A stretch of 64,000 nucleotides of DNA from Cellulophaga omnivescoria (GCF_001999725.1 NZ_MDDP01000034.1:1-64000); one strand, 5' to 3'. Positions 1 through 11,851 are shown, counted from the stretch's first letter. Translations and numbers: made by a program. Notes: generated from the letters alone by a model not told the origin.

Positions 1-61
1 TTACAACCTAATCAATGAACTTTGCTAACTTTTTAACTGCTCGTTTGTCCGTTAGCGGCTG

Positions 62-92
62 CAAATATACTCCCATTTTTGAACACCACAAG
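62..92 (-). promoter_or_regulatory. Bacteroidota-type promoter for a gene beyond the left edge
   Basis: On the minus strand TATATTTG (69-62) matches the -7 consensus TAnnTTTG exactly. A TTG at 92-90 lies 20 nt upstream, within the known -33 spacing of about 17-23 nt. The transcript would start near 57 and run left out of the window, so its gene cannot be named. Confidence 0.6.
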
Positions 93-336
93 CCTTTTTT
101 ACATCTTTTTTAAAAGTATTTTTAAAACAAGCTTTACCACGCTATTTTTCAGGCACTTAAAACAAAATACTTTTAACCTATTTTTTACCAAACCTAAGCT
201 TATCATTAAAAACTAGCCTAAAACAACATTACTCTACCCCTAAAAAGGCGATTGTTAGACTAAAGGATTTACGTTTACGTTAACATAAATCAGAATTAAT
301 CCCTCCTAAAACCTACAAAGCCTACATACAAAACAA

Positions 337-366
337 AAAAGCCTAGAGTTTACACTCTAAGCTTTT
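337..366 (-). terminator. Terminator of glmS
   Basis: Stem AAAAGC-C-TAGAGT / ACTCTA-A-GCTTTT has one internal mismatch and a short loop. It lies about 20 nt beyond the glmS stop. On the minus strand it is followed by a T run, as expected for intrinsic termination of glmS. Confidence 0.7.
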
Positions 367-387
367 AAAAATAATTTATAGTTTAAA

Positions 388-2235
388 TTACTCTACAGTA
401 ACTGACTTTGCTAAATTACGTGGCTGATCCACATTACAACCTCTCATTAAGGCTATATGGTAAGACAACAATTGCAAAGGAATAGTAGTGAGCAGCGGTG
501 TAAGAGCCTCTAAGGTTTCTGGCACCTCTATTACATGATCCGCCAACTCTTTAACCTGTACATCACCCTCGGTCACAACCGCAATGATTTTACCCTTTCT
601 TGATTTAATTTCTTGAATATTACTTACCACTTTTTCATAATGCCCCTTATTAGTTGCAATTACAATTACCGGCATAGATTCATCAATTAAAGCAATTGGT
701 CCATGTTTCATCTCAGCAGCTGGATATCCCTCTGCATGGATATAACTAATTTCTTTTAGCTTTAATGCCCCCTCTAAAGCAACAGGGAAATTATAACCTC
801 TACCCAAATACAAGCAATTAGGCGAATCTTTATACACCTCGGCTATTTGCTCTATAGCATCATTAGATTGTAGAGCTACCTCTACTTTTGTTGGTATATA
901 TTCTAACTCTGTTAAAAAGTTTGTAAACTGTTCATCTGTTAAACTCCCTTTTTCTTGAGCTAATTTTAACGCAATTAAGCTTAACACTGTTATTTGAGTA
1001 GTAAAAGCCTTAGTTGAAGCAACTCCAATTTCTGGTCCAGCGTGCGTATAAGCACCAGCGTTAGTTTCCCTAGCAATAGAAGAACCAACCACGTTACAAA
1101 CACCAAAAACAAATGCTCCGTTTTCTTTAGCTAACTTAATAGCTGCTAATGTATCTGCCGTTTCACCAGATTGAGAAATTGCAATTAAAACATCTTTATC
1201 TGTAATAACGGGATTTCTATACCTAAATTCAGACGCATATTCCACCTCTACTGGAATACGAGCTAAATCTTCAAAAATATATTCTGCTACAAGACCTGCG
1301 TGCCATGATGTACCACATGCAACAATAATTATACGATTTGCATTTACAAACTTATCTAAATGCTCATCTATACCAGCCATTTTTATTAGCTTTTGATCTG
1401 CTAACAATCTACCTCTATAGGTATCCAAAATAGCTCTTGGCTGCTCATAAATCTCCTTTAGCATAAAGTGATCATAACCACCTTTTTCTATCTCCTCTAA
1501 ATTCATTTGCAATTCCAAAATATTTGGATATGCAACAGCATCATTCTTAATTTTTCTTAACTTAATTTCTTTACCAAGTCTAATAATAGCCATTTCCTCA
1601 TCTTCTAGATAAACAGCATTATTTGTAAACTCGATAAAAGGAGATGCATCTGAAGCCACAAAGAATTCATTATCTCCCATACCAATTGCTAATGGACTAC
1701 CTAATTTAGCCACTACAATTTCATCCGGTTTTTTAATATCAAAAACAGCTATAGCGTAAGCGCCAACAACCTCGTTTAAGGCTAACTGAACTGCTTTACC
1801 CAACTTAACATTTTCTTTTTTCTGAACTTCCTCTATAAGATTGATTAAAACCTCTGTATCAGTATCTGATTCAAAAGTATACCCTCTTTTGATTAATTCC
1901 GTTTTTATAGACTCGTAGTTTTCTATAATTCCGTTGTGAATAATTACCAACTCACCAGAATTAGAATAATGTGGATGTGAGTTAACATCATTAGGAACAC
2001 CGTGAGTTGCCCACCTAGTGTGACCAATACCAATTGAACCTTTAGTAGATATTGTATCCTCTGACTTCTTTTTTAAATCAGATACTTTACCTTTAGTTTT
2101 AGCTAAATTTATTTTATCTCCATCAAATAATGCAACTCCTGCACTATCATATCCTCTATACTCTAAACGCTCTAATCCTTTTATAATAATGGGATAAGCC
2201 TCTCTATGACCTATATACCCTACAATTCCACACAT
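388..2235 (-). CDS. glmS: Glutamine--fructose-6-phosphate aminotransferase (isomerizing)
   Basis: It makes glucosamine-6-phosphate from fructose-6-phosphate and glutamine in the cytoplasm, the first step towards UDP-GlcNAc for peptidoglycan and lipid A. The protein starts MCGIVGYIG, so Cys2 becomes the N-terminal nucleophile of the class II glutaminase domain (about 1-225). Two SIS sugar-isomerase domains follow, and the family-typical C-terminus NLAKSVTVE is intact. At 615 aa it is full length. It lies downstream of the DUF4270 and GT5-like genes on the same strand, with a 126-bp gap holding its own TAGATTTG box. No glmS ribozyme was recognised in the short leader. Confidence 0.98.
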   Translation of the reverse strand: MCGIVGYIGHREAYPIIIKGLERLEYRGYDSAGVALFDGDKINLAKTKGKVSDLKKKSEDTISTKGSIGIGHTRWATHGVPNDVNSHPHYSNSGELVIIHNGIIENYESIKTELIKRGYTFESDTDTEVLINLIEEVQKKENVKLGKAVQLALNEVVGAYAIAVFDIKKPDEIVVAKLGSPLAIGMGDNEFFVASDASPFIEFTNNAVYLEDEEMAIIRLGKEIKLRKIKNDAVAYPNILELQMNLEEIEKGGYDHFMLKEIYEQPRAILDTYRGRLLADQKLIKMAGIDEHLDKFVNANRIIIVACGTSWHAGLVAEYIFEDLARIPVEVEYASEFRYRNPVITDKDVLIAISQSGETADTLAAIKLAKENGAFVFGVCNVVGSSIARETNAGAYTHAGPEIGVASTKAFTTQITVLSLIALKLAQEKGSLTDEQFTNFLTELEYIPTKVEVALQSNDAIEQIAEVYKDSPNCLYLGRGYNFPVALEGALKLKEISYIHAEGYPAAEMKHGPIALIDESMPVIVIATNKGHYEKVVSNIQEIKSRKGKIIAVVTEGDVQVKELADHVIEVPETLEALTPLLTTIPLQLLSYHIALMRGCNVDQPRNLAKSVTVE

Positions 2236-2274
2236 AATGTATTAGTTATTAATTATTATAGTTAATGTTTGAGG

Positions 2275-2282
2275 CAAATCTA
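2275..2282 (-). promoter_or_regulatory. -7 box in front of glmS
   Basis: The minus strand reads TAGATTTG, an exact TAnnTTTG match, 39 nt before the glmS ATG. No clear TTG -33 element was seen. It suggests glmS can be transcribed separately from the upstream DUF4270 gene. Confidence 0.5.
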
Positions 2283-2361
2283 TATATAAATGTAAAAACT
2301 AAAAGCACTTTACAGTTGTAATCACCTAAAAATACTACAAAAGGTATAAGTTGACTGGCTT

Positions 2362-5045
<2,684 letters not shown>

Positions 5046-5082
5046 AGAAGCTGATTTTTATTTATCAAAAAAGCGTAGGATG

Positions 5083-5090
5083 CAAAATTA
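5083..5090 (-). promoter_or_regulatory. -7 box for the GT5-like / DUF4270 operon
   Basis: The minus strand reads TAATTTTG followed by C, an exact TAnnTTTG match 38 nt upstream of the start. It lies back to back with the panC promoter box, so the 105-bp gap is a compact divergent promoter region. Confidence 0.6.
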
Positions 5091-5121
5091 CAAAAATTAT
5101 AGAGATTAACGCTAATTATAG

Positions 5122-5129
5122 TAAGTTTG
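5122..5129 (+). promoter_or_regulatory. -7 box for panC
   Basis: TAAGTTTG followed by C is an exact TAnnTTTG match, 21 nt before the panC ATG. No good TTG is seen at the -33 position. Confidence 0.6.
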
Positions 5130-5150
5130 CTGTCGTTTTAAATTAAATAT

Positions 5151-5996
5151 ATGCATATTTTTCACAAAATAGTAGAGTTAAAAAATCATTTTTCTACCGT
5201 ATCTAAAGAAGAAACTGTGGGTATGGTACCAACAATGGGCGCTTTGCACAGCGGACATATTTCTTTAGTTAAAAAAGCCTTAAAAGAGAATAATTACGTA
5301 ATTGTAAGCATTTTTGTAAATCCTACACAATTTAATAATGCCGAAGATTTAGAAAAATATCCTCAAACCTTACAAGAAGATATTAGCCTTTTAAAAGAAG
5401 CATCGGACAAAATTGTTGTTTTTGCTCCTTCTGCACAAGAAATTTACAACAGTAACATAAAATCTGACAGCTATAACTTTGGCGGACTAGAAAAAGTTAT
5501 GGAAGGAGAGTTTAGAGACGGTCATTTTGACGGAGTTGGTACAATTGTTGAAAAATTATTAACTATTGGCAAACCAGACAATGCCTATTTTGGAGAGAAA
5601 GACTACCAACAACTACAAATTATAAAAAAGCTAGTTGACATTAAAAAAATACCAGTAAACATAATTGGTTGCCCTATAGTAAGAGAAAAAAGCGGACTAG
5701 CAATGAGTTCTAGAAATGAACGCCTTTCTACAGAACTACGTAATGAAGCAGCTTTTATTTATAAGACTTTAAAAGAAGCTAAAATAAAATTTGGCACAAA
5801 AAGTGCTTTACAAGTAAGTAAGTGGGTTACTGCACAATTTGATAAAAACAAGCTGCTAGACTTAGAATATTTTACCATTACCAATGCAGATAATTTACAA
5901 ACAATAAAAAGAAAATCTAAAAATAAAAAATATAGAGCCTTTATTGCCGTTTATGCTAATGACATAAGACTAATAGACAATATAGCTTTAAATTAA
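5151..5996 (+). CDS. panC: Pantothenate synthetase (pantoate--beta-alanine ligase)
   Basis: It condenses pantoate with beta-alanine using ATP to make pantothenate, the vitamin precursor of coenzyme A. The 281-aa protein has the nucleotidyltransferase signature: [11 protein letters not shown] with the HxGH motif near residue 34, the pantoate-pocket segment [21 protein letters not shown], and the KMSKS-equivalent MSSRNERLS. Length is normal for the family. It is followed 13 bp later by panD, which supplies its beta-alanine, so the pair forms a functional unit. The other pantothenate genes (panB, panE) are not in the window. Confidence 0.97.
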   Translation: MHIFHKIVELKNHFSTVSKEETVGMVPTMGALHSGHISLVKKALKENNYVIVSIFVNPTQFNNAEDLEKYPQTLQEDISLLKEASDKIVVFAPSAQEIYNSNIKSDSYNFGGLEKVMEGEFRDGHFDGVGTIVEKLLTIGKPDNAYFGEKDYQQLQIIKKLVDIKKIPVNIIGCPIVREKSGLAMSSRNERLSTELRNEAAFIYKTLKEAKIKFGTKSALQVSKWVTAQFDKNKLLDLEYFTITNADNLQTIKRKSKNKKYRAFIAVYANDIRLIDNIALN

Positions 5997-5997
5997 T

Positions 5998-6005
5998 TAC
6001 CTTTG
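5998..6005 (+). promoter_or_regulatory. Possible internal promoter directly before panD
   Basis: TACCTTTG matches TAnnTTTG exactly, starts just after the panC stop, and ends only 4 nt before the panD ATG. If used, transcription would begin at or very near the start codon. No clear -33 TTG is visible, so this could be chance. Confidence 0.35.
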
Positions 6006-6009
6006 TATT

Positions 6010-6360
6010 ATGCAGATAGAAGTAGTAAAATCTAAAATTCACCGTGTAAAAGTTACCGGTGCAGACTTAAACTATATTGGTAGCATTACTATTGATGAAG
6101 ATTTAATGGATGCCGCTAATATTATTAGAGGAGAAAAAGTACAAATTGTTAACAACAATAACGGAGAACGATTAGAAACGTACGCAATACCAGGACCTAG
6201 AAAAAGTGGAGAAATTACACTTAATGGAGCTGCTGCACGTAAAGTTGCCGCTGGCGATATACTTATTTTAATTACCTACGCACGTATGGATATTGAAGAG
6301 GCTAAAAAATTTAACCCGTCTTTAGTATTCCCTAATGAAGAAAATAATTTATTAAACTAA
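6010..6360 (+). CDS. panD: Aspartate 1-decarboxylase
   Basis: This is a pyruvoyl enzyme that decarboxylates L-aspartate to beta-alanine for the adjacent PanC. The 116-aa proenzyme has the self-cleavage site exactly where expected: Gly24-Ser25 within YIGSITID, where Ser25 becomes the pyruvoyl group. Further family signatures are Lys9 with the early [12 protein letters not shown] segment, the [13 protein letters not shown] segment and the glycine-rich [12 protein letters not shown] segment. The gene sits between panC and the membrane-protein gene with 13-bp and 5-bp gaps, so all three are probably one operon. Confidence 0.97.
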   Translation: MQIEVVKSKIHRVKVTGADLNYIGSITIDEDLMDAANIIRGEKVQIVNNNNGERLETYAIPGPRKSGEITLNGAAARKVAAGDILILITYARMDIEEAKKFNPSLVFPNEENNLLN

Positions 6361-6365
6361 CATAC

Positions 6366-7331
6366 TTGACCGCCTCCTTAAAAAAAACATTAAAAACAGT
6401 TTTACCAATTGCTTTTGGGCTGTTTTTAATATGGTATTCATACAATTCTACTTCTGAAGAAGACAGAAAACAAATAATTTATTACATAAAGGAGGCCGAT
6501 TTATTTTGGGTTAGTATCTCATTATTGATGGGTGTTTTAAGCCACGTTTCTAGAGCTATTAGATGGAACTATCTTTTAGAACCACTTGGCTACAAACCAA
6601 AAATTGTTAATAACATACTTATTATTTTAACATCATACTTTGCCAATTTAGGCATTCCTAGGTCTGGAGAAATTTTACGTGCAACTGCGTTAACTACCTA
6701 CGAGGATGTTCCGTTTGAAAAAGGTTTTGGAACCATTGTAACAGAGCGGGTTATAGACCTTATAATGTTACTTTTAATTATTGTTATTACCTTTTTTTTA
6801 CAGACTGAAATTATTATTGATTTCTTTAAATCAAAAGGTTTTAATATTACAAAAATACTATTACTACTTGGGTCCGCAGCTGTTATAGCTTTAGCTTTCT
6901 TTTATGTTATTAAAAAATCCACACACCCCTTTTTAGTAAAAATTAAAGACTTTGTAAACGGGCTTTTACAAGGAGTTACTAGTATTTTTAAAATGAAAAA
7001 TAAATGGGCATTTATTTTTCATACATTGTTTATTTGGAGTGTTTATATTGGTATGTTTTGGGTTATAAAATATACTGTTCCAGAAACCATATCCCTATCG
7101 GTTAGTCAATTATTAGTAGCGTTTATTTTTGGTGCATTTGCTATGACAGCCACTAATGGCGGCATAGGACTTTACCCTATTGTTGTAAGCAGCGCCCTAA
7201 CTATATTTGGTATTAGTAGTGTATCTGGTGATGCTTTTGGTTGGATTATGTGGATTTCACAAACTTTACTAGTTGTTGTTTTTGGGGCAATATCTTTTCT
7301 ACTATTGCCGTTATTAAAAAGAACCAAATAG
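6366..7331 (+). CDS. Flippase-like / lysylphosphatidylglycerol synthase TM-region family membrane protein
   Basis: A 321-aa integral membrane protein with about eight hydrophobic segments. The HVSRAIRWNYLLEPLGY motif after the second segment, the PRSGEILRATALTTYE segment and TATNGGIGLYPIVV near the C-terminus are typical of the UPF0104 family (PF03706), related to the flippase half of MprF. It has no aminoacyl-transfer domain, so lipid lysinylation is not implied. Lipid or glycolipid translocation is an inference. The start chosen is TTG, 5 bp after the panD stop, because it begins just before the first membrane helix. Probably in the panCD operon. Confidence 0.85.
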   Translation: MTASLKKTLKTVLPIAFGLFLIWYSYNSTSEEDRKQIIYYIKEADLFWVSISLLMGVLSHVSRAIRWNYLLEPLGYKPKIVNNILIILTSYFANLGIPRSGEILRATALTTYEDVPFEKGFGTIVTERVIDLIMLLLIIVITFFLQTEIIIDFFKSKGFNITKILLLLGSAAVIALAFFYVIKKSTHPFLVKIKDFVNGLLQGVTSIFKMKNKWAFIFHTLFIWSVYIGMFWVIKYTVPETISLSVSQLLVAFIFGAFAMTATNGGIGLYPIVVSSALTIFGISSVSGDAFGWIMWISQTLLVVVFGAISFLLLPLLKRTK

Positions 7332-7360
7332 TTTTTTAAGACTAAAGAACAAACCCAAAA

Positions 7361-8494
7361 ATGAAAAAAATTACCTTAACCTTGGCCCTATTTATAGGGT
7401 TAAATGCATTTGCACAAGTAAAAACTGAAATTATTGAATCTTTTAAGCTTCAACAAAAAAGAGATGTTAGCTACTATATTCCAGAAGATTACAATGAAGA
7501 AGACCAACACACACTAATTGTTGTATTAGACGCAGAGTATTTGTTTGATGATGTTGTTGCCAAAGCAAAATTTTATAGCAGATTTCATGGTATGCCACCT
7601 GCTATAGTTGTAGGCATACACCAACAAGCTCAGCAAAACAGGCTAAAAGACTGTTCTTTTAGTGAAGACAATGGCTTACCTACAGAAGAAGGAAAAGCTT
7701 TTTTTGAATTTTTAGGGATGGAAGTTGTTCCTAATATAGAAAGTACTTACAACATTTCGCCTTTTAAAATGATTGTAGGTTATGACATTACAGCTAACTT
7801 TGAAAACTTTTATCTGTTTAAAGAGAATCCACTTTTTAGCTCATACATAAGCATATCACCAACTTTAGCACCAGAAATGGAATCTAGAGTTGCCAATAGA
7901 ATTGGAGCAATAGACAAGCAAATTTTTTATCATTTAATTGTAGAAAAAAATAGAAATGCTAAAGAGCTAGCAGAACTTAACACATCTTTAAAAACTATAG
8001 AAAAGGAAACTTTTAAATACTATTTTGATGTGTACGACACAGACCACACATCTATAGCTACATATGGTTTAGGAAAAGCTTTTGATGATATTTTTGAAAT
8101 ATTTAAACCAATTAGCCCTAAAGAATATAAAACTAAAATTTTAACATCAGAAGAGCCTGCTTATGCATATTTAGAAACCAAATACACTATTATTAAAGAA
8201 ACATTTGGTTTTACAAAAAGAGTAGATCTTAATGATGTTATGGCTATTTATTCGGCAAGTAAAAAGAAAGAGGATCCAGAGTCTTTAAAAGAATTATCTG
8301 ATTTGTGTAAAAAAGAATTTCCAGATACTATGCTAGGTTTTTATTTTGAAGGAGAGTACTTTGAAGAGATTGGGGAACCAAAGAAAGCGCTACGTACTTT
8401 TGAAAAAGCCTTTGGAATGGAAGAAATTGACTTTTTAACCAAAGATATGGCTTTAGAAAAAATTGATGCTTTAAAGGCTGACTTTGGTTATTAA
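7361..8494 (+). CDS. Secreted esterase-fold (PF00756-like) protein with a substituted nucleophile
   Basis: A 377-aa protein with a signal peptide (residues 1-18, ending NAFAQ) and an alpha/beta-hydrolase layout of the Fes/IroE esterase type: a lid-like GMPPAIVVGIHQ segment, a SSYISISPTLAP strand, and a late conserved His in TDHTSIATYGL. The nucleophile elbow, normally GHSxGG, reads GYDIT with Asp142 in place of the catalytic serine, so it is probably not a classical serine hydrolase. The C-terminal 90 or so residues are helical and TPR-like. It lies between the flippase-like gene and radA. Confidence 0.75.
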   Translation: MKKITLTLALFIGLNAFAQVKTEIIESFKLQQKRDVSYYIPEDYNEEDQHTLIVVLDAEYLFDDVVAKAKFYSRFHGMPPAIVVGIHQQAQQNRLKDCSFSEDNGLPTEEGKAFFEFLGMEVVPNIESTYNISPFKMIVGYDITANFENFYLFKENPLFSSYISISPTLAPEMESRVANRIGAIDKQIFYHLIVEKNRNAKELAELNTSLKTIEKETFKYYFDVYDTDHTSIATYGLGKAFDDIFEIFKPISPKEYKTKILTSEEPAYAYLETKYTIIKETFGFTKRVDLNDVMAIYSASKKKEDPESLKELSDLCKKEFPDTMLGFYFEGEYFEEIGEPKKALRTFEKAFGMEEIDFLTKDMALEKIDALKADFGY

Positions 8495-8542
8495 TACCTT
8501 AGACTAGTTTATAAGCTAAAAATAAAATTATAAACTTTGTAG

Positions 8543-8550
8543 TACCTTTG
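8543..8550 (+). promoter_or_regulatory. -7 box for radA
   Basis: TACCTTTG is an exact TAnnTTTG match, 22 nt before the radA ATG, in the 78-bp gap after the esterase-like gene. No clear -33 TTG was seen. Confidence 0.55.
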
Positions 8551-8572
8551 GCCTAAACCAACAAATTAGGTA

Positions 8573-9934
8573 ATGGCTAAAACAAAAACAGCTTTTTTTT
8601 GTCAGAATTGCGGTACACAATATGCTAAATGGGCAGGGCAATGTGGCGCTTGTAAAGAGTGGAACACTATTGTTGAAGAAGTTATACAAAAAGAGGAAAA
8701 AAGTAGCTGGAAAACACCTAGTAATACACCCAAGGTTGCTACAAAACCTTTACGCGTTAAAGAAATTAGTACAGAAAAAGAATTACGCCTAAACACCTAT
8801 GATCTTGAATTTAACAGGGTTTTAGGTGGAGGCTTGGTTCCAGGCTCATTAACACTTTTGGGTGGAGAACCCGGAATAGGCAAAAGCACACTACTATTAC
8901 AAATCTCACTTAAATTACCCTATAAAACACTGTATGTATCTGGCGAAGAAAGTCAGAAACAAATAAAAATGAGGGCAGACCGTATAACCACGGATAATGA
9001 AACTTGCTTTATACTTACAGAAACCAAAACACAAAATATTTTTAAACAGGTTGAAGCTATAGAACCAGATATTTTAGTTATAGACTCTATACAAACACTC
9101 CACTCAGACTACATAGAGTCTGCCGCAGGAAGTATTTCTCAAATTAGAGAATGTACTGCAGAACTTATAAAGTTTGCCAAAGAAACAAATACTCCCGTTA
9201 TTTTAATTGGTCATATTACAAAGGATGGTACTATAGCCGGACCAAAAATTTTAGAACATATGGTAGATACTGTTTTACAGTTTGAAGGCGACAGAAACTA
9301 TGTTTACAGAATTTTACGTGCATTAAAAAACAGATTTGGCTCTACTGCAGAATTAGGAATTTATGAGATGCTGGGTAGCGGCTTACGCGAAGTAAACAAT
9401 CCTTCCGAAATTTTAATCTCTAAAAATGATGAAGGACTAAGCGGAACAGCTATTTCTGCATCTATAGAAGGTATGCGACCTTTAATGATAGAAATACAAG
9501 CACTAGTTAGCACTGCCGTATATGGAACACCACAAAGATCTACAACAGGTTTTAATGCAAAAAGACTTAATATGTTATTAGCTGTTTTAGAAAAACGTGC
9601 CGGTTTCATGTTAGGTGCCAAAGATGTTTTTTTGAATATAACCGGAGGTATTTCTGTAGATGACCCAGCTATTGACCTAGCTGTAATTGCAGCAATTTTA
9701 TCTAGCAACTCAGACATTACAATTCCTAAAGGTGTATGTTTTGCCGCTGAAGTTGGTCTAGCAGGAGAAATTAGACCCATACAACGCGTAGACCAACGTA
9801 TATCCGAAGCAGAAAAACTTGGTTTTAAAGCTATATTTGTATCTAAAAATAATAAAATTACCTTAAAAAATACAGTTATTAAAGTACAATTAGTCTCAAA
9901 AATTGAAGATGTTGTGAGAGTTTTGTTTAATTAA
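8573..9934 (+). CDS. radA: DNA repair protein RadA
   Basis: A RecA-related ATPase/helicase that drives branch migration of recombination intermediates in the cytoplasm. The order of parts in the 453 aa is standard: an N-terminal four-cysteine zinc finger (CQNC...CGAC, residues 10-27), Walker A GGEPGIGKST at 97-106, Walker B ILVIDSIQT, the RadA-specific motif LKNRFGST, and a C-terminal Lon-protease-like domain with GGISVDDPAIDLA but used only as a scaffold. Full length and apparently intact. It has its own promoter box. The next gene, a small barrel protein, looks unrelated in function. Confidence 0.97.
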   Translation: MAKTKTAFFCQNCGTQYAKWAGQCGACKEWNTIVEEVIQKEEKSSWKTPSNTPKVATKPLRVKEISTEKELRLNTYDLEFNRVLGGGLVPGSLTLLGGEPGIGKSTLLLQISLKLPYKTLYVSGEESQKQIKMRADRITTDNETCFILTETKTQNIFKQVEAIEPDILVIDSIQTLHSDYIESAAGSISQIRECTAELIKFAKETNTPVILIGHITKDGTIAGPKILEHMVDTVLQFEGDRNYVYRILRALKNRFGSTAELGIYEMLGSGLREVNNPSEILISKNDEGLSGTAISASIEGMRPLMIEIQALVSTAVYGTPQRSTTGFNAKRLNMLLAVLEKRAGFMLGAKDVFLNITGGISVDDPAIDLAVIAAILSSNSDITIPKGVCFAAEVGLAGEIRPIQRVDQRISEAEKLGFKAIFVSKNNKITLKNTVIKVQLVSKIEDVVRVLFN

Positions 9935-10028
9935 AAAACTTAAGTTATTTAACTTTTAAATAATACTCTCACCCTATATTGTGGTATAAACCTTGATAAT
10001 AAGTAGTCTTAATCCTTAAAAAAATAAG

Positions 10029-10682
10029 ATGAAAAAATTATTACTTATTACCTTTTTAGCAATCTACGGAACAAGTGTTGCTCAAGAAACTGAAATCAAA
10101 AGAGTAATTCCAAAAGACACCTGGAGTATTGGTGGCAGCCTAAATATTGGCTCAAGCAAAACTGAAAACTTTGAAGTCAATCAAGACGACAACACGTACA
10201 GTAAGGGTTTTTCATTCGGCTTTATACCAAAAATTGGATACACTATAGCTAATGACTTAACAGTTGGACTTGGAATAGGAATAGACTTTGATAAATCTGA
10301 AGATAATTATAACGATGAAGAGTACACAAATAAAAGCCTAGGATATATAATTAACCCATTTATTAGAAAAAACTTTGGAGCTGGCAAAAACTTAAGTTTA
10401 TTTCTTCAGGCCGAAGGTAGATATTCATTATACAAGAAAAAATATTCAGATTCTGATAGTTATGAAGATCCAAGTAAAAGATTATTCATTGGCTTAAGAC
10501 CAGGCCTCAACTATTTTTTAAGTAATAAAATAGCATTAGAAGCTACTATTGGTAGTCTTGGGTACAATTATAGTTCTTATAAATATGATATTGACTCAGC
10601 TAGCTCTAAAAGAGAAAGCAACACTTTTAATTTTAATTTATCAACAAGCAATATTAATCTAGGAGTTTTAATCCTTCTATAA
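10029..10682 (+). CDS. Outer-membrane beta-barrel protein
   Basis: A 217-aa protein with a signal peptide (residues 1-18, ending SVAQ) followed by alternating amphipathic strands rich in Gly and aromatic residues (GFSFGFIPKIGYTI, LTVGLGIGIDF, FIGLRPGLNYFL). This resembles the OmpW/PF13505-type barrels common in Flavobacteriia. The last residues are hydrophobic (NLGVLILL) rather than ending in Phe. No ligand or function can be deduced. A hairpin terminator follows directly, shared with the convergent aldo/keto reductase gene. Confidence 0.75.
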   Translation: MKKLLLITFLAIYGTSVAQETEIKRVIPKDTWSIGGSLNIGSSKTENFEVNQDDNTYSKGFSFGFIPKIGYTIANDLTVGLGIGIDFDKSEDNYNDEEYTNKSLGYIINPFIRKNFGAGKNLSLFLQAEGRYSLYKKKYSDSDSYEDPSKRLFIGLRPGLNYFLSNKIALEATIGSLGYNYSSYKYDIDSASSKRESNTFNFNLSTSNINLGVLILL

Positions 10683-10686
10683 ACAA

Positions 10687-10719
10687 AAAAGAGGCTGCAC
10701 AATATGTACAGCCTCTTTT
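10687..10719. terminator. Bidirectional terminator
   Basis: Stem AAAAGAGGCTG / CAGCCTCTTTT with an 11-nt loop lies 4 nt after the barrel-gene stop and 23 nt from the stop of the convergent aldo/keto reductase. A and T runs flank both sides, so it can serve both genes. Confidence 0.8.
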
Positions 10720-10742
10720 CTATTTTACTTGTCTATTAAATA

Positions 10743-11789
10743 TTAAGGAGCTGGGTTAGGTATTTGCTTATGTATAGCCTCTATACCTTCTAAAACCTCA
10801 TCTGTTAACTTTACATTTACGCTTCCAATATTTTCCTCTAGTTGCTTTAAATTTGTAGCTCCTATAATTGTACTTTTTACAAACGGTCTAGAGTTTACGT
10901 ATGCCAATGCCATTTGCGGTAAAGACAAGCTATGCTCACGGGCTAAATCACAATACATTTGTGTTGCCTTTTGTGCATTTTCTCCACTATATCTGTTGTA
11001 ATTAGGAAAAAGAGTTACCCTTGCATTTGCAGGTTGTAAACCTCCAAGGTATTTACCACTTAACACCCCAAAACCCAGAGGAGAATATGGTATTAACGCA
11101 ATATCCTCTCTCATAGATATTTCTGCCAAACCAACCTCAAAAGTCCTATTTAATAAACTATACGGATTTTGTATGGTAGACATACGTGGCAATCTTCTGT
11201 GCACTTTACTTTCCTCTAAAAAACGCATAGTTCCCCAAGGGGTTTCATTAGACAAGCCAATATGCTTAATTTTTCCGTCATTTACTAAATCGCCTAAAGT
11301 ATCTAATACTTGGTGAATATTATCTTCCCAAAAGTCATTTATTTTATGCTCATAACCTCTTTGCCCAAAGTAATTTGTTTGCCGTTCTGGCCAATGTAAC
11401 TGGTACAAATCTATAACATCAGTCTGTAAACGTTTTAAACTGTTTTCTACCGCAGTTATTAGAGCTTCTTTTTGGAAACCAGTGGTTCTAATATGCTTTG
11501 TAAAATCTGCTTTACCAGCAATTTTAGATGCAATAATTATATTATCCCTATTACCTGTTTCTTTAAACCATTTACCAATAATTTTTTCAGTTTCTGCATA
11601 CAACTCTGCTTTTGCCGGAACAGGGTATAATTCTGCAGTATCAAAAAAATTAACTCCTTGTTCTAAAGCATAATTCATTTGTTTAAAAGCGTCGTCAATA
11701 TTGTTTTGCCTGCCCCAAGTCATTGTGCCTAAGCAAATTTGGCTTACCTCTAAATTAGTATGCGGTAATTTTACGTATTTCATAGTCAT
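10743..11789 (-). CDS. Aldo/keto reductase (Tas-like)
   Basis: An NAD(P)H-dependent oxidoreductase with a TIM-barrel fold, 348 aa. Visible landmarks are GTMTWG near the N-terminus, the catalytic Asp/Tyr pair in FFDTAELYPVP, the DLYQLHWPER strand carrying the catalytic His, and the cofactor-binding C-terminus STIIGATNLKQLEENI. It most resembles the Tas/YghZ-type reductases of bacterial chromosomes, whose natural substrate is unclear. The start could be the first ATG (MTMKYV) or the ATG two codons later. It has a complete promoter (TTTG, 19-nt spacer, TAGATTTG) just upstream. Confidence 0.92.
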   Translation of the reverse strand: MTMKYVKLPHTNLEVSQICLGTMTWGRQNNIDDAFKQMNYALEQGVNFFDTAELYPVPAKAELYAETEKIIGKWFKETGNRDNIIIASKIAGKADFTKHIRTTGFQKEALITAVENSLKRLQTDVIDLYQLHWPERQTNYFGQRGYEHKINDFWEDNIHQVLDTLGDLVNDGKIKHIGLSNETPWGTMRFLEESKVHRRLPRMSTIQNPYSLLNRTFEVGLAEISMREDIALIPYSPLGFGVLSGKYLGGLQPANARVTLFPNYNRYSGENAQKATQMYCDLAREHSLSLPQMALAYVNSRPFVKSTIIGATNLKQLEENIGSVNVKLTDEVLEGIEAIHKQIPNPAP

Positions 11790-11820
11790 TAATGTGGTAA
11801 AAATTCTTCATGTTCTTAAC

Positions 11821-11851
11821 CAAATCTAGGGAAATAAATACTTTAATCAAA
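11821..11851 (-). promoter_or_regulatory. Complete -33/-7 promoter for the aldo/keto reductase
   Basis: On the minus strand TTTG (11851-11848) is followed after 19 nt by TAGATTTG (11828-11821), matching both parts of the Bacteroidota housekeeping promoter. This is one of the two best full matches in the window. The ATG lies 31 nt downstream. Confidence 0.7.

Larger units (their letters stand above)
1..387. other. Intergenic region left of glmS
   Basis: No coding region is recognisable here. The left part carries a minus-strand promoter and the start of a transcript leaving the window. The right part carries the glmS terminator. The 5' leader of the leaving transcript could fold by pairing 24-29 with 51-56 (GCTAAC/GTTAGC). 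The AT-rich middle (about 95-335) shows nothing I can name. Confidence 0.6.

Noticed and set aside
2236-2275. glmS ribozyme
   Set aside because: The leader is only about 30 nt, too short for the ribozyme core.
9361-9780. 139-codon open frame antisense to radA
   Set aside because: Shadow of the Lon-like domain of radA, with no promoter and no family resemblance.
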